Virus record (IMG/VR): IMGVR_UViG_3300020601_000026 | Location: 1 to 39,397 of that record | Origin: a virus | Strand: one strand, 5' to 3' | DNA: 39,397 nt | Shown here: piece after piece, positions 30,204 to 37,217 of the stretch | How positions within the stretch are numbered: position 1 is the stretch's first letter | Layout of the letters: each line of letters opens with the position of its first letter | Position numbers and translations under genes: made by a program | Notes under the pieces: model-generated | What the model was told of the DNA's origin: nothing | The model's database searches: none | The model's input: the letters and a program-made list of their open reading frames with translations, nothing else

Positions 30204-31325
30204 ATGTCAGTATTTCAAAAGAAGAAAAAATCTCACCTTGAGTCAATGATGTTCTTTGACGAGCCCGTGGATGTGGCTCGTTATGATCAATTGCGTTATC
30301 CTACATTGGATAAGATTACCGATAAACAGTTAGGTTTCTTTTGGCGACCAGAAGAGGTCGACGTATCAAAGGACAAGGGCGACTTTGCCAACCTGACTGA
30401 TAACGAAAAACATATCTTTACATCGAACCTTAAACGGCAGATCCTATTGGATTCCGTTCAGGGTCGAGGACCAACCGAAACGCTCATGCCGGTTGCGTCA
30501 GTTCCAGAGATTGAGCCGTTGGTTATGGCGTGGGCATTCATGGAGACTATTCATAGTCGTTCTTACACGCATATCATTCGTAACGTATATCCAAACCCAA
30601 GTCGTGTCTTTGACGAAATGTTGGATATCCAAGAGATCGTTGATTGCGCAAAGGACATTAGTCGATATTATGATGAATCGATAGAGGCCTCAAAGTGGTG
30701 GGAACTACTCGGTGAAGGCACGCATACCGTTAATGGTAAAAAGGTCGAAGTGGATCTATACGAACTAAAGAAAAAACTATGGATGGCTCTGAACTCAATT
30801 AATGTTTTAGAAGGAGTACGATTCTATGTTTCGTTCGCTTGTTCGTGGGCTTTTGCAGAGCTTAAGAAGATGGAAGGCAACGCCAAAATCATCAAGTTCA
30901 TCGCAAGAGATGAAAACACCCACCTCGCCGCCAGTCAAACAATCCTCAAAGCCCTCCCGAAAGACGACCCAGACTTCGAAAAAATCAAAGAAGAAACGTC
31001 CGACGCGGTAATTCAAATGTTCGTTGATGCAGTCGAACAAGAAAAGCAATGGGCTGATTATCTGTTCAAGGACGGATCAATGATTGGCCTTAACGCTAAA
31101 CTCTTATATGATTATATAGAATGGATCGCGTGTAAGCGCATGAAGGTGTTAGGTTACGCCTGTCCGTACTCTCCTGGTCAATCAAATCCATTACCGTGGA
31201 CTGAAAAATGGATTGGCGGAGGAAACGTTCAGGTGGCACCACAAGAAACTGAGATCAGTTCTTATGTTCTTGGCGGGGTTAAACAGGATGTATCTGAGGA
31301 TACTTTTAAGGGATTATCACTATGA
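30204..31325 (+). CDS. nrdB: Class Ia ribonucleotide reductase small subunit
   Basis: 373 residues. Iron ligands and the radical tyrosine are present: D83, E114, H117 and Y121 (LLDS, METIHSRSY), then ARDENTHLAA with the second Glu and His. This aligns one residue off E. coli NrdB (D84, E115, H118, Y122). The protein houses the diferric tyrosyl radical used by NrdA. The gene starts 9 bases after nrdA with AAGGAAAG in the gap, and its stop overlaps the glutaredoxin start (ATGA). Confidence 0.97.
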   Translation: MSVFQKKKKSHLESMMFFDEPVDVARYDQLRYPTLDKITDKQLGFFWRPEEVDVSKDKGDFANLTDNEKHIFTSNLKRQILLDSVQGRGPTETLMPVASVPEIEPLVMAWAFMETIHSRSYTHIIRNVYPNPSRVFDEMLDIQEIVDCAKDISRYYDESIEASKWWELLGEGTHTVNGKKVEVDLYELKKKLWMALNSINVLEGVRFYVSFACSWAFAELKKMEGNAKIIKFIARDENTHLAASQTILKALPKDDPDFEKIKEETSDAVIQMFVDAVEQEKQWADYLFKDGSMIGLNAKLLYDYIEWIACKRMKVLGYACPYSPGQSNPLPWTEKWIGGGNVQVAPQETEISSYVLGGVKQDVSEDTFKGLSL

Positions 31326-31570
31326 ACATTACTATCTATTCAATGGATGGGTGTGGTCACTGCGTTGGTGCAAAGGCCGCACTCACTCTTAAGAACATTG
31401 ATTTTACTGAAGTCAAGGTTCCACACGATATGACTACTGCAGCCTTCGTTGAGAAGTTTCCTATGGCAAGATCGATGCCACTTATCTTTGATGGCGACCA
31501 CCTGATTGGTGGTCTTCAAGAACTACAGTCCTATCTACTCTCAAAGGAGTTAGAGGGCGTTACGATATGA
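31322..31570 (+). CDS. nrdC: Glutaredoxin
   Basis: 82 residues. The active site is CGHC (residues 11-14), and SMPLIF with GGLQELQSYL carries the cis-proline and the glutathione-binding turn. Glutaredoxins reduce NrdA after each cycle; gene order nrdA-nrdB-nrdC supports this. It overlaps nrdB by 4 bases and the zinc-ribbon gene by 4. Confidence 0.93.
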   Translation: MNITIYSMDGCGHCVGAKAALTLKNIDFTEVKVPHDMTTAAFVEKFPMARSMPLIFDGDHLIGGLQELQSYLLSKELEGVTI

Positions 31571-31728
31571 GCATCACTAAGGAATGTTTTGCTTGTGGGG
31601 TTAAGTTTAGTATTAAGTTTGAGGATGATGAGGCAGAACTAAATTTCTGTCCTCATTGTGGTGAAGAGGATTTTGAGGAACTACAGTTCGAGGATGATCC
31701 TGACTATGGAGACTGGGACGAGGAGTAG
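31567..31728 (+). CDS. Small acidic zinc-ribbon protein
   Basis: 53 residues. CFACG and CPHCGEE form two CxxC knuckles about 20 residues apart, a zinc ribbon. The C-terminal half is almost all acidic (EEDFEELQFEDDPDYGDWDEE), which may mimic nucleic acid or contact RNA polymerase. It overlaps the glutaredoxin stop. Function unknown; regulatory use is conjecture. Confidence 0.75.
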   Translation: MSITKECFACGVKFSIKFEDDEAELNFCPHCGEEDFEELQFEDDPDYGDWDEE

Positions 31729-31730
31729 CA

Positions 31731-31738
31731 TATAAATA
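31731..31738 (+). promoter_or_regulatory. T4-type late promoter
   Basis: Perfect TATAAATA in the 39-base gap before the ATG at 31768, 2 bases after the zinc-ribbon stop. The following G and short leader fit a T4 late start. Confidence 0.75.
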
Positions 31739-31767
31739 GTCTATATTGAATAAAATATGGACTAAGT

Positions 31768-32208
31768 ATGAATTGGTTATATGAAGGCGCGGAGTACGAA
31801 CTACCAGAAGGCGTTGACCATTCGGATATTTACGGGTTTGTTTATCTTATTACTAATATCGAGAATGGCCGCAAGTACATTGGAAAAAAGTTCTTTTGGC
31901 GCAAGAAGATCCTTCCCATCACTAAAACTCGTAAACGACGAAAACACACCCAGGTCGAATCCGATTGGAGAAGTTACTATGGGTCGTCGGAAGAGCTCAA
32001 TTCAGACATAGAAAAATACGGCAAAGACAACTTTCGCAGAGAGATACTACACATCTGCAAAACCAAAGGCGAGTGTGGTTATCTGGAAGCAAAGGAGCAA
32101 TTCGTGAGAGATGCATTGCTAACAGACGAATACTACAACACGTGGATTCAAGTTAGAGTAAGAAAAAATCATATTAATGGTTTACATCTTAAGGAAAATG
32201 GTGTATAA
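31768..32208 (+). CDS. GIY-YIG nuclease-superfamily protein
   Basis: 146 residues. YGFVYLITNIENGRKYIGKK near residues 22-41 is the GIY-YIG core (here GFVY and YIG). KTRKRRKHTQVESDWRSYYG carries the conserved Arg/Lys segment, and KGECGYLEAKEQF supplies the metal-binding glutamate. The pattern FFWRKK...KRRK...SDWRSYYGS recurs in a family I associate with marine T4-like phages, perhaps a packaged or DNA-processing nuclease rather than a mobile homing enzyme. A late promoter lies upstream. Its 3' end holds the promoter for the next gene. Confidence 0.8.
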   Translation: MNWLYEGAEYELPEGVDHSDIYGFVYLITNIENGRKYIGKKFFWRKKILPITKTRKRRKHTQVESDWRSYYGSSEELNSDIEKYGKDNFRREILHICKTKGECGYLEAKEQFVRDALLTDEYYNTWIQVRVRKNHINGLHLKENGV

Positions 32209-32209
32209 T
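32181..32209 (+). promoter_or_regulatory. Sigma70/early-type promoter inside the GIY-YIG gene end
   Basis: TTTACA (32181-32186), 17-bp spacer, TATAAT (32204-32209). Expected start is about 32216, the position of the next ATG, so the mRNA would be leaderless. Confidence 0.83.
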
Positions 32210-32215
32210 AGTACT

Positions 32216-32494
32216 ATGAATGATAACGTAATACCTTTCCCTGTGGTACATAAGTCTGAGGAATCAGTCGAATTGGCCCTTGACATATTTGAAGGTATAG
32301 CCGAATTCTTAGATGATGAAGGCTACGACATAGATGATATGAAGGATGATCTGAACGTCATCTGCAATATGATGGTAGCAGCCATCACCCGACAGGCTGG
32401 AAATCCGCATTTCCTACATGAGGTATTGGCGGAACTACATCAGACCTTAAAAAAACTCGTAGAGGATAACCAAGAAGATAATGATAGTAATTGA
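32216..32494 (+). CDS. Hypothetical acidic protein from a leaderless mRNA
   Basis: 92 residues, acidic and helical: MNDNVIPFPVVHKSEESVEL, then ALDIFEGIAEFLDDEGYDIDD, IMMVAAI-like stretch and LHQTLKKLVEDN. ATG 32216 is chosen because upstream ATGs would include promoter sequence and because of the typical opening MNDNVIPFP. There is no Shine-Dalgarno; the -10 box is 7 bases upstream. It overlaps RNase H by 14 bases. Related proteins of marine phages have no known function to me. Confidence 0.7.
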   Translation: MNDNVIPFPVVHKSEESVELALDIFEGIAEFLDDEGYDIDDMKDDLNVICNMMVAAITRQAGNPHFLHEVLAELHQTLKKLVEDNQEDNDSN

Positions 32495-33329
32495 TTATAA
32501 TGGAATCGCCATAGCTGGCGTTGTGGTACAAAAACTAGAGATCAATGAGGACCTTATACGTCACATGATTCTCAACTCAATTCGAATGTATAACAAAAAG
32601 TTTCGTAGTGAGTACGGCCAAGTAGTTATCGCGTGTGATGCGCGGACATGGCGTAGGGATTACTTCCCTAACTATAAATTTAAGCGGAGAGAAAACCGTG
32701 ACGACTCGGCAGCAGACTGGGATGAGATCTTTCGTATCATCAATCAGGTCAGGGATGAGATCGCTCAAAACTTCCCTTATAAAGTTATTCATATTGACGG
32801 CTGTGAGGCTGACGATATCATTGGTGCTCTTGCTTATGAGACTCAAGAGTTTGGTAAACACGAACCAATGATGATCGTTTCATCCGACAAGGATTTCATT
32901 CAGCTGCAAAAGTTTAGTAACGTTAAGCAGTTCAGTCCAATGCAAAAGAAAGCAGTGACTGATAAGAACCCAAGACATTATCTATTCGAACATATACTGA
33001 AAGGAGACTCAGGTGATGGAGTCCCTAATTGTCTCAGTCCTGATAATACTTTTGTTGATGGTATACGACAGTCACCAGTGACTAAGAAAAAGATTGAACA
33101 TTGGCTAGAACATGCAGAGGATCTGCAGTCCGTTATGGACGAGAACACTTATCGTAATTACGTTCGCAACAAGAACCTAATCGATCTGTCCTGCACACCT
33201 AGTCATATAAAAGAAGCAATTATAAATAAGTTTGAGGAGGATCCTATTGGTCTCAAAAGGAATGTCCTAAATTATCTTATTAAGAAACGTTGCAAAATGC
33301 TAATAGAATGTGTTGAGGAGTTTTACTAA
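32481..33329 (+). CDS. rnh: RNase H, T4 Rnh/FEN-1 family
   Basis: 282 residues. The 5'-nuclease active-site pieces are in order: an N-terminal IDYNG acidic site, ACDARTWRRDYFPNYK, GCEADDIIG, SSDKDFIQL, and LKGDSGDGVPN (the helix-3-turn motif). This is the layout of T4 RNase H, which removes RNA primers and short DNA flaps in lagging-strand synthesis. It lies downstream of a leaderless gene and upstream of a DUF6433-type gene; a TATAAATA stands at 33221. Confidence 0.93.
   Translation: MIVIDYNGIAIAGVVVQKLEINEDLIRHMILNSIRMYNKKFRSEYGQVVIACDARTWRRDYFPNYKFKRRENRDDSAADWDEIFRIINQVRDEIAQNFPYKVIHIDGCEADDIIGALAYETQEFGKHEPMMIVSSDKDFIQLQKFSNVKQFSPMQKKAVTDKNPRHYLFEHILKGDSGDGVPNCLSPDNTFVDGIRQSPVTKKKIEHWLEHAEDLQSVMDENTYRNYVRNKNLIDLSCTPSHIKEAIINKFEEDPIGLKRNVLNYLIKKRCKMLIECVEEFY
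33221..33228 (+). promoter_or_regulatory. Probable T4-type late promoter
   Basis: Perfect TATAAATA near the 3' end of the RNase H gene, 103 bases before the ATG at 33331. Placement near the end of the upstream gene supports use for the DUF6433-like gene, but coding constraint alone could explain it. Confidence 0.5.
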
Positions 33330-33330
33330 A

Positions 33331-33774
33331 ATGGCAGTGAATAAGTTGACTGGACTAACAGTCCATGAAATCCTAACTAAAGCGGGTGAAGCACCTACCC
33401 GTGTTGACAAGGTTGAAGTACTTCGTGAGTACAATACCCTTGCTCTTAGGGATGTTTTGAAGGGTGCATATGATGACGAGGTTGAATTCATTCTTCCTAA
33501 AGGTGAGCCACCATACACACCTGCTGATGAAAAAAGTGTTCCCTCGAATCTTAATAAGCAAACGAAACGGTTTCGCTATTTCGTTAAAGGCGGCCCAGGC
33601 GAGTCGCTCCAACCCGTAAAGGTAGAGATGATGTTCGTCAAGTTGCTTGAGGCAATCCACCCTAACGATGCGCAGCTTGTTATTAAGATGAAGGAAAAGG
33701 ACCTAGCTGGTGCCTATAAGGGAGTTACCAAAAAGCTAGTGTCAGAAGCTTTTCCGGGCCTAATCGTTAAATGA
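33331..33774 (+). CDS. DUF6433-like conserved protein
   Basis: 147 residues. LTVHEILTKAGEAPTRVDKVEVL, then LRDVLKGAYDDEVEFILPKGEPPYTP, TKRFRYFVKGGPGESLQPVKVE and KLVSEAFPGL match the conserved DUF6433-type family of marine T4-like phages. No enzymatic motif is visible. ATG 33331 has GAGGAG 10 bases upstream. In related genomes it commonly sits near structural or late genes; I know no function. Confidence 0.78.
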   Translation: MAVNKLTGLTVHEILTKAGEAPTRVDKVEVLREYNTLALRDVLKGAYDDEVEFILPKGEPPYTPADEKSVPSNLNKQTKRFRYFVKGGPGESLQPVKVEMMFVKLLEAIHPNDAQLVIKMKEKDLAGAYKGVTKKLVSEAFPGLIVK

Positions 33775-33782
33775 TGTAAAAA

Positions 33783-33790
33783 TATAAATA
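33783..33790 (+). promoter_or_regulatory. T4-type late promoter
   Basis: Perfect TATAAATA 8 bases after the DUF6433-like stop. A terminator follows 35 bases later, so the product would be a short RNA of about 65 bases unless it reads through to the gene at 33944. Confidence 0.55.
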
Positions 33791-33795
33791 CCATT

Positions 33796-33861
33796 ATGGT
33801 AAGAAAACATTATCATTCAACTGAAAGCTCTAAGATCGTTCTACGGTCCTAGGGCTTTTTC
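33796..33861 (+). ncRNA. Candidate short RNA between a late box and a terminator
   Basis: From about 6 bases after the late box to the end of the T tract, no ORF of useful size is present. The 3' half is the terminator hairpin; the first 30 bases (ATTATGGTAAGAAAACATT...) are A-rich and unstructured. It could be a small regulatory RNA or simply a transcript cut short. Purely inferred from the promoter-terminator layout. Confidence 0.3.
33826..33860 (+). terminator. Rho-independent terminator
   Basis: AGCTCTAAGATCG pairs with CGGTCCTAGGGCT across a TTCTA loop (13 positions with two G-U pairs and one mismatch), followed by TTTTT. It ends the RNase H/DUF6433 transcript. Confidence 0.85.
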
Positions 33862-33943
33862 ACTTTTTGGAGCTATCACACAACGGAGGAACCTAACTAT
33901 ATCTCGGCAACGACCAATCACTAACAAACGGAGAGATGACGAA

Positions 33944-34114
33944 ATGTATGGATCTCAAATAGAAAGATTGAAGCGAGACTCAAAGGAGCTTAAACATTAT
34001 ATGTACAGAATGGAGAAACGTGGTAATTATCATATTCTGCATAAATTAAGAGTTAAGTACGATTACTTGAACAGCCGAATCAACGATATAGAACAGGAGT
34101 TACTTGCAGCATAA
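33944..34114 (+). CDS. Small basic coiled-coil-like protein
   Basis: 56 residues, charged and helical: MYGSQIERLKRDSKELKHYM, YRMEKRGNYHILHKLRVKYD and LNSRINDIEQELLAA. CGGAGAG lies 8 bases before the ATG. The 80 bases between the terminator and this gene hold CGGAGG and two short purine runs but no clear promoter besides the late box upstream of the terminator. Function unknown. Confidence 0.6.
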   Translation: MYGSQIERLKRDSKELKHYMYRMEKRGNYHILHKLRVKYDYLNSRINDIEQELLAA

Positions 34115-34131
34115 ATTACTTAAAATAACTA

Positions 34132-34160
34132 TTTACATTACCCTTCTTTTGTGGTATAAT
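34132..34160 (+). promoter_or_regulatory. Sigma70/early-type promoter
   Basis: TTTACA (34132-34137), 17-bp spacer ending TTTTGTGG, TATAAT (34155-34160), an extended -10. Downstream is ATGAATGC at 34168, then GAGGAGGG before the gene at 34194. Confidence 0.86.
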
Positions 34161-34167
34161 AGTAATT

Positions 34168-34206
34168 ATGAATGCTACAGAGGAGGGTAATATATGCGAC
34201 AACTAG
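34168..34206 (+). CDS. Possible 12-residue leader peptide
   Basis: ATG 8 bases after the -10 box opens a 12-codon frame (MNATEEGNICDN) that ends inside the next gene. It would start at or near the mRNA 5' end and cover the Shine-Dalgarno of the 34194 gene, so it could couple or modulate translation. Confidence 0.3.
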   Translation: MNATEEGNICDN

Positions 34207-34415
34207 AGCTTTTTCCAACATACGCCGTAATGATCGAAATCGATGAAGGCGATTGGCAATTCGTCAAGGGCCGTGGTGGTAATTGGAAATCAACCGATGA
34301 CGTTAGGATCTTTGGATCCAAAGAAGAGGCGGCTAAAGAAGCTGCTAGGTGGAATAACCCAGATATTGTATTATATGATGTAGGAGTGATGAATGAACTT
34401 ATTCATACTAAATGA
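34194..34415 (+). CDS. Small hypothetical protein
   Basis: 73 residues. MRQLELFPTYAVMIEIDEGDWQFVKGRGG, then RIFGSKEEAAKEAARWNNPDIVLYDVG, a strand-helix-strand layout typical of small phage alpha/beta proteins. GAGGAGGG precedes the ATG. It overlaps the next gene by 23 bases. No known family. Confidence 0.68.
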   Translation: MRQLELFPTYAVMIEIDEGDWQFVKGRGGNWKSTDDVRIFGSKEEAAKEAARWNNPDIVLYDVGVMNELIHTK

Positions 34416-34941
34416 GGATCCTGTCATAGCTGCACGAGAGCAGTGTGACAAGCATATCAATAAGATGGTTATTGAGTCAGCTCAAATGCTGTCAACAACT
34501 CATCGCATGCTTGATGGTACTATGTACTATGAGCTAAGCAAGAACAATCGTAGGGTCAAACGATATAAGTTAACTGACCTTCGTGAGCAGCAACTGTACA
34601 AGGCAGTTCATTTTAACCATCCTTGTACCGTCTGGACTCGTGAAAGTCTATACAACTATATATGGCACTACAAACATTTCATCGCCCTTTGCGACGAGTT
34701 CACGCATCGTTATGGTAAAGTACATATGACTGACACTAAGTTGCGTAAAGTACTGATGGCACCTCCGTTCCATATTCCTAACATTGAGCGTACTCCTTTC
34801 AAGTTGGCAATGAAATCCAATCCTGAGTGTATGTTCCCTGAGGATCCAGTCAAGTCCTACCGTATGTACTACAAGACAAAGCAGTCTAGGTTCAAAATGG
34901 CTTGGACTAAACGTGATGTACCGGAGTGGTTTGCGGCGTGA
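34393..34941 (+). CDS. Conserved large-phage protein of unknown function
   Basis: 182 residues. MNLFILNEDPVIAAREQCDKHINKMVIESAQML followed by HFNHPCTVWTRESLYNYIWHYKHF and DEFTHRYGKVHMTD is a pattern I know from many large phages and some giant viruses. Conserved His, Cys, Asp and Arg residues (CDKH, NHPC, RES, HRYGKVH) suggest an enzyme or metal site. Some annotations link similar proteins to DNA repair, but I cannot support that here. TAGGAG lies 7 bases before the ATG. Confidence 0.72.
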   Translation: MNLFILNEDPVIAAREQCDKHINKMVIESAQMLSTTHRMLDGTMYYELSKNNRRVKRYKLTDLREQQLYKAVHFNHPCTVWTRESLYNYIWHYKHFIALCDEFTHRYGKVHMTDTKLRKVLMAPPFHIPNIERTPFKLAMKSNPECMFPEDPVKSYRMYYKTKQSRFKMAWTKRDVPEWFAA

Positions 34942-35189
34942 TGTTACCTATTGACATCTTTGAGTATAAAAAGCGATGGTCTTGGAATGCTCATATCATA
35001 AAGCTCCATAGCGACTATCGTAGTGAAGCAAAGGACTGGTGTAAATCTCAAATGCTTAAGCAGCAGTGGGATGTACAACAGTATACTAACGTCTATGAGG
35101 ATACCTATTTGTTTGAGGAGAAAGACGATGCGGAAAGTTTCGCAAGACGATTTAACGTCGCCTGTAAAGACAGGTTATCCAGACTGTGA
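34941..35189 (+). CDS. Small hypothetical protein
   Basis: 82 residues. MLPIDIFEYKKRWSWNAHIIKLHSDY is followed by a helix with DWCKSQMLKQQWDV and a strand-helix DTYLFEEKDDAESFARRF. The fold may be a small alpha/beta domain; not recognised. Its ATG overlaps the previous stop (TGATG), and a GTG at 34926 would add five residues. It overlaps the next gene by 62 bases. Confidence 0.6.
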   Translation: MLPIDIFEYKKRWSWNAHIIKLHSDYRSEAKDWCKSQMLKQQWDVQQYTNVYEDTYLFEEKDDAESFARRFNVACKDRLSRL

Positions 35190-35385
35190 TGCAGTCAATC
35201 GTGAAAGCTATTACGACTACATGAAACGTCGCAGTCGTGAAGAAGATGAAAAGTTACGTATAGATAATAATACTGCTTATCCATATAAAGGATGGAGTCA
35301 AGACGCCATTGTCTCTGACTTGCGAAAACGAGCAGATCAATTGAGGAAAGACATAGATGCCTACGTACACGGTGAGAAACACTGA
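35128..35385 (+). CDS. Small charged hypothetical protein
   Basis: 85 residues. MRKVSQDDLTSPVKTGYPDCD then YYDYMKRRSREEDEKLRIDN and DLRKRADQLRKDIDAYVHGEKH. Mostly charged helices, no motif recognised. ATG 35128 is chosen for GAGGAG 8 bases upstream, inside the previous gene. It overlaps the FmdB-like gene by 29 bases. Confidence 0.6.
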   Translation: MRKVSQDDLTSPVKTGYPDCDAVNRESYYDYMKRRSREEDEKLRIDNNTAYPYKGWSQDAIVSDLRKRADQLRKDIDAYVHGEKH

Positions 35386-35587
35386 TGACGACTCAGAGTT
35401 TGAGATACTAACGTCATGGGATAGCCTTCAAGAGATTCTTAAGAAGAACCCACATTTCAAAACAGTTATAACAGCTCCTAGGATAGTTTCAGAACGTGGA
35501 ACTAATCTCAAGGTCGATGACGGTTTCAGAGAAACCATGTCAAAGATCAAGGATACATATAAAGTAAATAACATTAAGGATTACTGA
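35357..35587 (+). CDS. FmdB-like protein lacking zinc cysteines
   Basis: 76 residues. MPTYTVRNTDDDSEFEILTSWDSLQEILKKNPHFKTVITAP then DDGFRETMSKIKDTY. This matches the regulatory FmdB-type family of marine T4-like phages (MPTYxFxNxxTGExFE...DDGFxxxLxxIK). The usual C-x-x-C is absent, so zinc binding is lost or was never present. Regulatory function is only suggested by the family name. Confidence 0.72.
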   Translation: MPTYTVRNTDDDSEFEILTSWDSLQEILKKNPHFKTVITAPRIVSERGTNLKVDDGFRETMSKIKDTYKVNNIKDY

Positions 35588-35590
35588 ACA

Positions 35591-36283
35591 GTGAAAAAGA
35601 GTGCCGGTTCTCTTAAAGTTAGACTTGACGATATGGTTGAGTTTGAGCCTTTAACTAAAATACAGAAAGATGTAATCGATGAGTATGAAGCAGGAAACAA
35701 TCTCGTCCTTGCAGGATCTGCAGGAACTGGCAAAACATTCTTGGCTATGTCCTTGGCTCTTGAAGATGCACTCGACAGAGATTGCTCACAGGACAAGGTC
35801 GTCATCGTTAGATCGATCGTTCCAACGAGAGACATCGGATTCCTTCCTGGAGATGAGGAAGAAAAGAAGGATGCATACACTGGTCCATACCGCGCAATAT
35901 GCACGGAACTATTTAACGAACCTGACGCGTGGACAAAACTCAAAACGGCGGGAACCGTAGGGTTTATCTCCACCTCGTTTATTCGTGGACTTACGATTAA
36001 CGACGCAATCATCATCGTTGATGAAATGCAGAACTTGACCTTTCATGAGTTGGACTCAGTGATAACTCGTGTTGGTCGTAACTGTAAGTTTATCATGTGT
36101 GGTGACTACTATCAATCTGATTTTAACAAAGAAGGTGATAAAAATGGCATATTGAAGTTTTTAACTATTGTCGAACAACTACGGAAGTTTTCCGTATTTG
36201 AATTTGGCTGGGAAGACATTGTACGTTCTGACTTTGTTCGGGACTACATTATGACCAAGGAAATGCTGAAAATAAGAGAGTAA
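35591..36283 (+). CDS. phoH: PhoH-like ATPase
   Basis: 230 residues. Walker A GSAGTGKT (residues 42-49), Walker B IIIVDEMQN, and the helicase-like GDYYQSDF motif place it in the PhoH family. Phage PhoH proteins are common in marine phages; proposed roles include RNA processing or phosphate-stress responses, none proven. The start is a GTG at 35591 with AAGGA about 10 bases upstream; ATG 35633 is a shorter option. The protein covers the core ATPase domain without an extra N-terminal PIN domain. Confidence 0.92.
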   Translation: MKKSAGSLKVRLDDMVEFEPLTKIQKDVIDEYEAGNNLVLAGSAGTGKTFLAMSLALEDALDRDCSQDKVVIVRSIVPTRDIGFLPGDEEEKKDAYTGPYRAICTELFNEPDAWTKLKTAGTVGFISTSFIRGLTINDAIIIVDEMQNLTFHELDSVITRVGRNCKFIMCGDYYQSDFNKEGDKNGILKFLTIVEQLRKFSVFEFGWEDIVRSDFVRDYIMTKEMLKIRE

Positions 36284-36288
36284 GTGTC

Positions 36289-36465
36289 ATGGCGAAGTTC
36301 AAGAGATTTGATCCTCGTAATAAGAATGCAAACAAACACAAAAGAATGTCCAAAAACGCTTTCGTAGCAAAGAAATTTATAGATGATGAAGAATATGTTT
36401 ATACACGAACAAATAGACCTAGGGTACGAAGACCTAGAAGCGAAAACAACCTCCAGCGGGCGTAA
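36289..36465 (+). CDS. Small basic protein overlapping the RecB-like nuclease start
   Basis: 58 residues, Arg/Lys-rich (MAKFKRFDPRNKNANKHKRM, VYTRTNRPRVRRPRSEN). It has no recognised fold but could bind RNA or DNA. Its last 71 bases overlap the next gene in a second frame. Its ATG lies 5 bases after the phoH stop; the Shine-Dalgarno is weak (AGAGAG). Confidence 0.55.
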   Translation: MAKFKRFDPRNKNANKHKRMSKNAFVAKKFIDDEEYVYTRTNRPRVRRPRSENNLQRA

Positions 36466-37069
36466 GTATCAAACGCCAACGGGTAAGCAGTATCCGTCAG
36501 TAACGACGGTATTGTCAATCCTATCAGAGGAAGCAATTCAGAAGTGGAGAGCCAGAGTTGGCGCAGAGGAAGCGAATAAGATATCGCACCGAGCGGCAAC
36601 TCGAGGTACTGCTGTACATGAGATCATTGAGAAGTATCTTGATAATGATCCACAGTTCAAGGAAGGATATATGCCAAACATTATATCCGACTTCATGGAC
36701 GTTAAACAGATCCTAGACGAAAGGGTCGGGACGATCTATGCTCAGGAGTGTCCACTCTACTCTGATTACCTTAAGATCGCTGGCAGGGTGGATTGTGTAG
36801 CTGAGTTTGATGGTAAACCTTCAATCATTGACTTTAAGACTTCGCGCAAAACCAAAAAGAAATCTTGGATTGAGAACTACTTCATTCAGGAGTCCGCATA
36901 TGCCATTATGTGGGAAGAAAGAACTGGTATGCCAATCACTCAACTAGTGACAATCATATCCGTTGACAACGAGGACTCTCAGGTCTTTATCGAACATAGG
37001 GACAACTGGGACGCTAAATTATTGGAGACCATTGATGAGTACAAGAAGAGAAAAATCTTTGGCCGTTAG
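36395..37069 (+). CDS. RecB-like PD-(D/E)xK exonuclease
   Basis: 224 residues from ATG 36395 (ATG 36383 also in frame). SVTTVLSILSE and RGTAVHEIIEKYL form the N-terminal part. The nuclease core is GRVDCVAEF (Asp133), IIDFKTS (Asp146, Lys148) and IQESAYA (Gln165), the RecB-family motif order D-[x12]-DxK-...-Q. This resembles the MGME1/PDDEXK_1-type exonuclease of marine T4-like phages. Likely role is DNA processing in recombination or host DNA breakdown. It overlaps the basic protein gene by 71 bases and the next gene by 35. Confidence 0.85.
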   Translation: MFIHEQIDLGYEDLEAKTTSSGRKYQTPTGKQYPSVTTVLSILSEEAIQKWRARVGAEEANKISHRAATRGTAVHEIIEKYLDNDPQFKEGYMPNIISDFMDVKQILDERVGTIYAQECPLYSDYLKIAGRVDCVAEFDGKPSIIDFKTSRKTKKKSWIENYFIQESAYAIMWEERTGMPITQLVTIISVDNEDSQVFIEHRDNWDAKLLETIDEYKKRKIFGR

Positions 37070-37217
37070 GGCTCATCAACAGATTGGAATTTGTTGTGAG
37101 ACTCTTTGTGAAAAGGGCGTTGTGATTGACTACATCAAAGAGTTAGAGGATAAAGTCGATAAGCTTGAACGTGCAAACAAGCTATACGAAAAACTGCACA
37201 ATGGGGTATTAAAATGA
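37035..37217 (+). CDS. Small coiled-coil protein
   Basis: 60 residues. A basic N-terminal segment (MSTRREKSLAVRAHQ) is followed by a helix with heptads (IKELEDKVDKLERANKLYEKL). The two cysteines at GICCETLC are notable. GGAG stands 7 bases before the ATG inside the nuclease gene. Its stop overlaps the next ATG (ATGA). Unknown function; oligomerisation is likely. Confidence 0.65.
   Translation: MSTRREKSLAVRAHQQIGICCETLCEKGVVIDYIKELEDKVDKLERANKLYEKLHNGVLK

Noticed and set aside
31768-32208. Mobile homing endonuclease insertion
   Set aside because: The GIY-YIG protein fits a conserved marine T4-like family, has its own late promoter and does not interrupt another gene.
34393-34941. Pyrimidine-dimer glycosylase (DenV)
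   Set aside because: Sequence does not resemble the DenV start or active site; left as conserved unknown.
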